DNA from: Hanleya hanleyi
Lineage: Eukaryota > Mollusca > Polyplacophora > Lepidopleurida > Hanleyidae
Reading direction: 5' to 3'
Assembly: GCA_036873755.1 (NCBI GenBank)
Contig: JAVTVY010036892.1
Span: 95,873 to 159,872 of the forward strand
DNA: 64,000 nt
Of this stretch, positions 57,040-64,000 are shown one piece after another. Every line of letters starts with the position of its first letter. The stretch's first letter is position 1. The notes under the pieces were generated by a model, which did no database searches, was not told where the DNA came from, and was given only the letters and a program-made list of their open reading frames with translations. Made by a program: the position numbers and the translations under genes.

Positions 57040-57960
57040 TCACAAAACTTTAATAATTTTACTACAAGAGCATTAAAATTAATGTAGGGCTAAGACAATC
57101 CTACAACAGCATTAACATTAATGTAGGGTTAAGACAAAAAATCTACAACCGCATTAACATCAATGTAGGGTTAAGACAATCATACAACAGCATTAACATT
57201 AATGTAATGTTAAGACAATCCTACAACAGCATTAATGTAGGGTCAAGACAATCCAACATCGATGCAGGATCATAATGATAACAATCCTACAACAGCATTA
57301 ACACAGATGTAGTGTCAAGACAATCCTACAACAGCATCAGGGCTGCGCAAATTTTGTGAACAATAGGTTTGGTTCGCGCAGAGGTTACACAATTTCCATT
57401 GTGCGTAACCCATTTTCAGTTCACTTGAAGTACGGGTATTAACCGGTATACAACAGTGATGGGTTATGCATATCAAAGAAGGGTTACCCAAAACATTTTA
57501 GCGTAACCCATATTTGGGTTAGGCAGAATTTTCAATTTGTGCAGTACTGCAAACTGATGTAGGGTCAAGACAATCCTACAACAGCATTAACATTGATATA
57601 GGGTCAAAGCAATCCTACAACAACATTAACATTGATGTAGGGTCAAGACAATACTACAACTGCATTATTGATATAGGGTCATGACAATCCTACAACAACA
57701 TTAACATTACTGTAGGATACAGACAATCCTACCGCAGCAGTAACTTGAATGTAGGGTAAAGGCAATCCTGAAACAGCATTAAAGTAGGGTCAAGACAATC
57801 CTAAAACAGCATTAACATTAATGCAGTGCCAAGACAATCCTACAATAGCATCAACATGTAGGGTCCAGACATTATTTTACAACAACATTAATGTAGGGGT
57901 AAAACAATCCCACAACAACATTAACATTATGTGGGGTTAAGAAAATCCTACTTGTATCTT
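57040..57960 (+). repeat. ~40 bp minisatellite, about 18 units, interrupted once
   Basis: The unit 'acaatcctacaacagcatta' + 'acattaatgtagggttaag' has length variation and is broken by 57341-57555. Non-coding. Confidence 0.88.
57341..57555. mobile_element. Small element inserted in the minisatellite
   Basis: The ends CAGGGCTGCGCAAATTTTG and (reverse-complemented) CAGTACTGCACAAATTGAA are partly inverted. The interior alternates GCGTAACCC and GGGTTA words, like the block at 40380-40490 inside transposon copy B. No clean target duplication. Confidence 0.55.
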
Positions 57961-58269
57961 TCAAACAATCCATAAAGTTTCCTAACATTAAATAAATTAT
58001 CAACCTGCATAGTTATTTTAGACACAATTTTATTTCGTTACGGTAGCTAAACTTGTCTTTCTTCAACAAATAGGCAGTATCCTTTCCCTTGGCAACAGTT
58101 TAATGAAGAGCTACACTTTAAAGCTCATCAAAAATCAATAGTTGGCTGCACATAATTTTTTTTTTTTTTTTTTTGCAAACTGAAATCCACAAAATGACTA
58201 CCATTACTCTGTGATACGTAATATTGTTCCAACAAGTGAATATTGTCTCGTTTCATAAAGATGTGCGAG

Positions 58270-60190
58270 CAGGGAGCAGGTGGCCATGGTCTGCATACCT
58301 GTGCATGTAAACAAACACGACAGGGAGCAGGTGGTCATGGTCTGCATACCTGTGCATGTAAACAAACACGACAGGGAGCAGGTGGCCATGGTCTGCATAC
58401 CTGTGCATGTAAACAAACACGACAGGGAGCAGATGGCCATGGTCTGCATACCTGTGCATGTAAACAAACACGACAGGGAGCAGGTGACCATGGTCTGCAT
58501 ACCTGTGCATGTAAACAAACACGACAGGGAGCAGGTGGCCATGGTCTGCATACCTGTGCATGTAAACAAACACGACAGAGAGCAGGTGGCCATGGTCTGC
58601 ATACCTGTGCATGTAAACAAACACGACAAGGTGGCCATGGTCTGCATACCTGTGCATGTAAACAAACACGACAGGGAGCAGGTGGCCATGGTCTGCATAC
58701 CTGTGCATGTAAACAAACACGGCAGGGAGCCGTGGTCTGCATACCTGTGCATGTAACAAACACGGCAGGGAGCAGGTGGCCGTGGTCTGCATACCTGTGC
58801 ATGTAAACAAACACGACAGGGAGCAGGTGGCCGTGGTCTGCATACCTGTGCATGTAAACAAACACGACAGGGAGCAGGTGGCCATGGTCTGCATACCTGT
58901 GCATGTAAACAAACACGGCAGGGAGCAGGTGGCCGTGGTCTGCATACCTGTGCATGTAAACAAACACAGCAGGGAGCAGGTGGCCGTGGGTCTGCAGAAG
59001 GCTACCTGTGCATGTAAACAAACACGGCAGGGAGCCGTGGTCTGCATACCTGTGCATGTAACAAACACGGCATGAGCAGGTGGCCGTGGTCTGCATACCT
59101 TGTGCATGTAAACAAACACGACAGGGAGCAGGTGGGGTCGTGGTCTGCATACCTGTGCATGTAAACAAACACGACAGGGAGCAGGTGGCCATGGTCTGCA
59201 TACCTGTGCATGTAAACAAACACGGCAGGGAGCAGGTGGCCGGTCTGCATACCTGTGCATGTAAAACAAAACACAGCAGGGAGCAGGTGGCCGTGGTCTG
59301 CATACCTGTGCATGTAAACAAACACGGCAGGGACAGGTGGCCGGGAAGTCTGCATACCTGTGGCAAACAAACACGGCAGGGAGCAGGTGGCCGTGGTCTG
59401 CATACCTGTGCATGTAAACAAACACGACAGGGAGCAGGTGGCCATGGTCTGCATACCTGTGCATGTAAACAAACACGGCAGGGAGCAGGTGGCCGTGGTC
59501 TGCATACCTGTGCATGTAAACAAACACGGCAGGGAGCAGGTGGCCGTGGTCTGCATACCTGTGCATGTAAACAAACACGGCAGGGAGCAGGTGGCCGTGA
59601 TCTGCATACCTGTGCATGTAAACAAACACGACAGGGAGCAGGTGGCCATGGTCTGCATACCTGTGCATGTAAACAAACACGGCAGGGAGCAGGTGGCCGT
59701 GGTCTGCATACCTGTGCATGTAAACAAACACAGCAGGAGCAGGTGGCCGTGGTCTGCATACCTGTGCATGTAAACAAATGACAGGGAGCAGGTGGCCATG
59801 GTCTGCATACCTGTGCATGTAAAACAAACACGGCAGGGCAGGTGGCCGTGGTCTGCATACCTGTGCATGTAAACAAACACGGCAGGGAGCAGGTGGCCGT
59901 GGTCTGCATACCTGTGCATGTAAACAAACACGGCAGGGAGCAGGTGGCCATGGTCTGCATACCTGTGCATGTAAACAAACACAGCAGGGAGCAGGTGGCC
60001 GTGGTCTGCATACCTGTGCATGTAAACAAACACGGCAGGGAGCAGGTGGCCGTGGTCTGCATACCTGTGCATGTAAACAAACACGGCAGGGAGCAGGTGG
60101 CCATGGTCTGCATACCTGTGCATGTAAACAAACACGGCAGCGAGCAGGTGGCCGTGGTCTGCATACCTGTGCATGTAAACAAACACGACC
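58270..60190. repeat. 51 bp minisatellite, ~37 units, open in several frames on both strands
   Basis: The unit is 'gagcaggtggccatggtctg' + 'catacctgtgcatgtaaaca' + 'aacacgacagg'. Because 51 = 3 x 17, a unit without stops in a frame gives very long frames; the longest is 653 codons on the minus strand (60214-58253). Several units have indels that break any one frame. Units in the left ~450 bp are mostly of the 'ccatgg ... acgacagg' type and those to the right of the 'ccgtgg ... acggcagg' type. Each unit contains CAGGTG (E-box) and TGTAAACAAACA (forkhead-type site). Confidence 0.95.
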
Positions 60191-60214
60191 ATCGAAGTAC
60201 CATGTCGGCAGCAT

Positions 60215-61075
60215 AACATCAAATCAATGAGATAAAATTGAGAATATGCAGACGATGATCTGATAATTCTTGACTGTTTTGAGAATAAGTTAGTGAACAA
60301 TACAAGTTTTAAAAATGTTTACTGGAGTTTCAATACTCGATTCATATGCTTGGCCTGCCCATGGACCTTTGACGGTCGAACAATAACATGTGATGGAAGT
60401 TTTCTCTGATATCTATTTTCATTCTAATCTGATGTGTAGAATTCTATGCTACACGAATAAGAGTATTATTTACAAATTAGTAAATAACATCAGAATGATT
60501 GGGTTCAATTCACAATTCAGCATTTTCAGGTGTTTTTGCACACAAACAGTATCTTTTTTGCCATTTCTGACTCGGTCGATCAGTGTGCGGTAAGGGACCG
60601 ATAAAATTCATTGAGCTATGTAGGTTGTTTTAATTAACAATTTCAAGCAATTGTCGATATTCCTAGTCCTATTCTATAAAATAGGACCAAATCCACCATG
60701 CTGATTCTGAAAATGTCAAAACATTTGATGCGTCTCCGGTTGTTTTTCTTCTCGCTTTTCTTGTATTTGACTAGCCAATGATGGGTCTTGTTCACCGAGT
60801 TTTATACCATGTATACATATCTCAAAACAAAGATATTTGATATACTAAATCAATTATTGTCCTTCCCCTTGGGAACTATCTCCTTGGGAGATAACCAGGG
60901 GTCATGGGTGTATCGCTTATGTCTAAATTGCTGAATGTTAAACCGCACACACCTTTATGATCATGTACAGAATTATAAACCTTTGTTTGAGTGATTGCCA
61001 ATACATTACGACATCACCCTATGCAATTCAGTCCCAGTACATGAAACAACTATTACGGAGGGGTGGGGGGAATTT
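60215..61075. other. Intergenic DNA with no supported gene
   Basis: A/T-rich unique sequence. The frame at 60390-60593 has no recognisable domain. Confidence 0.4.
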
Positions 61076-61084
61076 GGCTTAATG

Positions 61085-61275
61085 TCACACTCACTGAAGG
61101 TTGTTTCACTCATATGGTGACAGTCACTTTGGTTTGTGGCGGAAGCCGGAGTACCCGGAGAGAACCACAGCCGGTCGGCAAGTAACTGATAAACTTCCAC
61201 ACATGGACCAGCTGGGCTCGAACCTGTGCCGGTTCAGCGGTGTGAGGCTAGCGGTCACCAGCGAATCGCCTTAGA
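61085..61275 (-). mobile_element. SINE-like conserved repeat
   Basis: On the minus strand a B-box-like GGTTCGAGCCC (61223-61213) is preceded by 'cgattcgctggtgaccgcta' and followed by 'ctccgggtactccggcttcc', a block I associate with tRNA-related SINEs. The A box is poor, so the call is tentative. Confidence 0.45.
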
Positions 61276-61635
61276 CCAGTTATTTCAAGTGTGATATATT
61301 ATCAATATCACAGAGTAATGGTAGTCATTTTGTACAGAGCTAACTATTGATTTTTGGCAAGCTACAACGCAGACAACTAATTACAATGGATAGATTTTAG
61401 TACCGGTAGCATTTATTTATATGAACATGCATGAACTAGGAGAACGTGTCGATGGTCGGCATGGCATTGAGAAACTACAAATGTCTCCTGATCACTTTTT
61501 GTCCAATCAAACTCAGCCAACATGTTACTCCAGCCATCCCTCCCTTGCTCCTTTCCATGCAAAAGAATACTTTCAATGAATTCCACCGGCATTCTGATAT
61601 GTTGAGGTTAGTCACTATGTTCTGGGTTAACATGG

Positions 61636-61769
61636 CTACAATTGTGGGTCAGAGATGGCCTTATCTGGGTCACACGTGAAGGGTACAGTGATAGCGTACC
61701 TCGTCCCTGCCTCGACTTCCTCCACATGGTGAACATTCTCAGACCCAGACGTAAAAATTGACACTCGAC
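61636..61769 (-). CDS. Terminal exon of a prolyl-3-hydroxylase-like 2OG/Fe(II) dioxygenase
   Basis: A minus-strand frame opens at an acceptor (ttattttgcag) and ends at TAG (61636). It encodes (G)RVSIFTSGSENVHHVEEV, then EAGTRYAITVPFTCDPDKAI and SDPQL. This matches the C-terminal part of the P4Hc/PKHD fold as in P3H proteins ('GRAVGFSSGTENPHGVKAV', 'FTLDPRH'). The His after SEN is the expected distal iron ligand, and the Arg of GTR is placed to bind 2-oxoglutarate. A possible donor (gtacgc) at the Arg codon was rejected because the frame continues with conserved residues. Upstream exons should lie at higher coordinates and were not recognised, so most of the gene is probably right of the window. 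Confidence 0.62.
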
Positions 61770-61802
61770 CTGCAAAATAACATCCTTGGTTGAAAATCAC
61801 TC

Positions 61803-61885
61803 AATTTTTAGTATAATAATTGTAAATTGAAATTGAATAAACAATTTTTAGCATAATAATTGTAAATTGAAATAGAATAAACAGA
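61803..61885 (+). repeat. ~48 bp direct duplication, two units
   Basis: 'caatttttag.ataataattgtaaattgaaat.gaataaaca' is repeated back to back. It lies in the presumed intron upstream (minus sense) of the dioxygenase terminal exon. Confidence 0.75.
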
Positions 61886-62539
61886 AAGCTGGTGTTCACA
61901 TTTTCAGTCAAACCGAAAGCATGTGACATATTACTAATTCCAACTCCCCACAAGAAATGAGCATATTCATTTAAAGACGAGAGATCCTGAAGGATCTTGG
62001 CACCCACCATTGTCCGATAATTGTAAGCTAATGACAAGAGGATCTTTTTGTTCATTGTTACTAGGAACAAGCGATTGATTTGTAATTTTGTTTACAGAAT
62101 TTCGAATCTGAGCGAAAAAGATCGAAATAGGGACACTGGAAAACACCAAGATATCTTTCTAAGTTTCAGGAGTTTCAAGATTTCTAGAAACTGTACTTAT
62201 GTCGGTTGTTATACATGTAGTACAAGACTACAAGTTAGTCTGAAAGTGAATGTACATGTACAGAGGAACATTCGTCTTGTAGTATTTTTTTTATATTTTT
62301 GCACGTGTCATCATTTGGTACTGGAAGCGAAGACAACACAGGAAGGAAGCAATCAGAGATTGCTCAATTGTATGCCCCCCTTCCGCATTAATCCGACACT
62401 GCCCCGCCATTGTTCTGTTCTTTAGTGGTTGGTGGAGGCCTAATTTGGATAATTATAAAAATTCCGTTTGAGTCACTTTTTTGGCCATGCCTCACATAAT
62501 ACATATTCCAAGTATCAATCAACAAGTGATAATACGATG

Positions 62540-63651
62540 TTTTGATGCAAGATGGCTGCCAGAGCTTTCGCCAAATCCGAAAATGTGACCTGGTTACGAG
62601 ACCTACATTCCTTGGGAGTATATTGTGGTGAAATTATGAAGCGATCAGTGAACTTTGAATTTTGCACCCAATTTAATCTTTTTGGGGCAATTTCATAGTT
62701 CAGGACCTATGTTGTCTGCTTTGGAATGTAGAATAACATATTATATAGCCATTTTCCTGGTCCAAATCGGTTATGAACTGAGATCCAGCCTGGACAAATA
62801 AATATATCTCATTCACTTAGTTTTGATAAACAAAGGGCCATAACTCTTGAAAATATAACCGAAAGCAGAGAAACTTCACGCTGCACACCTATGGGTCACT
62901 GACCACATATCATGCAAATTTCATGCTTGTCCATACAATATTAACCGAGATCCAGCCCCATTCACAAAGATTTGAGAAAAAAGGGCCATAACTCTTGAAA
63001 ATATACGGGAAATGTGGAGAAACTTCACACTGCACAACTACAGGTGACTGACCACATATCCTGCAAATTTCATAATTGTCCATACAATATTAAACGAGAT
63101 CCAGCCCGGACAAGTTCCAATTCACAAAGATTTGAAGAAAAATGGCCATAACTTTTGAAAATATATGCGAAACGCGGAGAAACTTCACGCTGCACAACTA
63201 CAGGGCACTGACCACATATCCTGCTAATTTCATAATTGTCCATACAATATTAACCGAGATCCAGGCCGGACAAGTCCCAATTCACGGAGAATTCAGGAAC
63301 AAAGGGCCTTAACTCTTGAAAATATAAGCGAAACGTGGAGAAACTTTATGCTGCACAACTGTGGAGCACTGCCCACATATCATGCAAATTTTATACTTGT
63401 CCACACAATATTAACCAAGATCCAGCCCAGACAAGTCCCATTCACAGAGATTTCAGAAAAAGGGCCATAACTCTTGAAAATTATACCAGAACTCGGAAAA
63501 AATTCTACGCTGCACAACTCCAAGGCACTAGCCACATTCCACGCAAGTTTCAATCCTGTCCATCAAATATTAACTGAGATATTGCGCGGACAAGAAATTC
63601 AGACGGACGGACGAAGCGATCGCTATATGCCCTAGTTAGAGGGGGGGCATA
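62540..63651 (+). mobile_element. Hairpin-ended tandem-repeat element, copy 2 (same family as 1-1166)
   Basis: The left part 'tttcgccaaatccgaaaatg' onward matches the start of the window. Five ~160 bp units ('gggccataactcttgaaaat' near 62836, 62986, 63150, 63305, 63462) lead to a GGAC run and the hairpin TATGCCC...GGGGCATA at 63626-63651. The frame at 63335-63577 is repeat-derived. Confidence 0.78.
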
Positions 63652-63659
63652 AATATCTC

Positions 63660-64000
63660 TTTGACACTTTGGCATGAGCTATGAAACATACTTAAGATTT
63701 TATAATTAGGAACGAATGCTAATTCTGTTCTGTTTACTGGGCTAGTTTGAGACATATCTTTTAAGATACAATGCTCGAAAATAGTAAGATGGTACAATAC
63801 TTAATACTGAAGGGACCCGGTCCGCGCAGTAAATTTGAAACTTCGAAAGTGTCTGAATCCTGATTATCTACCTTGGATCAAAACATGCAGTAGTCTACAG
63901 TTGTCGAGTTGTGACGTCGTGTCACAAGAGTGACGTTCCTTCATGTAGCCGACCCCCGGCAGACGAAACGGTGGGGCAGTTCACTTGCAAACGAAGAAAT
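63660..64000. other. Right end, no feature recognised
   Basis: Unique sequence containing 'gtcgagttgtgacgtcgtgt'. No gene, repeat or splice signal could be supported. Confidence 0.4.

Noticed and set aside
58270..60190. Possible CRISPR-like array because of regular repeats
   Set aside because: Units are head-to-tail with no unique spacers, and the window is eukaryotic.
58253..60300. Very long frames (653, 622 and 432 codons minus; 233 and 187 codons plus) that look like Cys-rich repeat proteins
   Set aside because: They are translations of a 51-bp minisatellite whose unit is a multiple of three. Several frames are open on both strands, and scattered indels shift the frame within the array.
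61691..61700. Splice donor AG|gtacgc ending the dioxygenase exon at 61700
   Set aside because: The frame continues through conserved residues RYAITVPFTCDPD to a stop, as expected for a terminal exon.
61801..62149. Possible upstream exon of the dioxygenase
   Set aside because: Minus-strand frames here lack the 'GG.F.F' iron-site region and have no suitable donor.

Overview
This looks like nuclear DNA of a lophotrochozoan animal, most likely a marine mollusc. Genes are split by long introns with GT-AG junctions. Most of the window is small transposons, minisatellites and foldback DNA. Several repeats have a layout I associate with molluscan genomes: roughly 160-170 bp tandem cores joined to GGAC/ACGG microsatellites and closed by a perfect hairpin (pearl/Helentron-like), and SINE pieces carrying a 'cgtaagaggcgactaac' block. 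No species can be named from sequence alone.

Three protein-coding genes could be assembled by eye. (1) COPS3, COP9 signalosome subunit 3, lies on the minus strand. Seven exons between 42249 and 27297 encode the first 207 codons with consistent phases; the C-terminal half was not found. (2) A 5'(3')-deoxyribonucleotidase (NT5C/NT5M type) lies on the plus strand. Five exons between 45129 and 54341 give a complete 248-codon reading frame, with an unusual Gly-to-Met change inside the catalytic DxDGV motif. The two genes are head to head, about 2.9 kb apart. (3) The terminal coding exon of a prolyl-3-hydroxylase-like 2-oxoglutarate/Fe(II) dioxygenase lies on the minus strand at 61769-61636.

Layout. 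1-1.2 kb: hairpin-ended tandem element. 2.0-5.8 kb: two 5-bp-TSD transposons and a mariner-like MITE. 7.0-9.9 kb: a 17-unit, ~168 bp satellite ending in a hairpin. 12-16.3 kb: dispersed repeats and minisatellites. 18.7-19.7 kb: a third hairpin-ended array. 20.1-21.4 kb: a TIR element with eight copies of a 14-bp motif. 23.9-25.9 and 39.4-41.0 kb: two deletion derivatives of one transposon. 27.3-42.2 kb: COPS3, its introns full of nested elements, including a LINE that contains a Helitron-like element. 41.5-42.1 kb: a ~520 bp palindrome just inside COPS3 intron 1. 45.1-54.3 kb: the nucleotidase; its intron 1 holds a ~2 kb tandem duplication with an exact filled/empty transposon site. 57-60.2 kb: two minisatellites, the second a 51-bp array that is open in several frames on both strands. 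62.5-63.65 kb: a second copy of the element that opens the window.

The genes are housekeeping genes and do not form a pathway together. The most notable content is the mobile DNA: five independent CAGG...CCTG elements with 5-6 bp target duplications, three unrelated TTAA-flanked MITEs, and four hairpin-ended tandem elements. Most open reading frames outside the exons listed here look like chance or repeat-derived frames.
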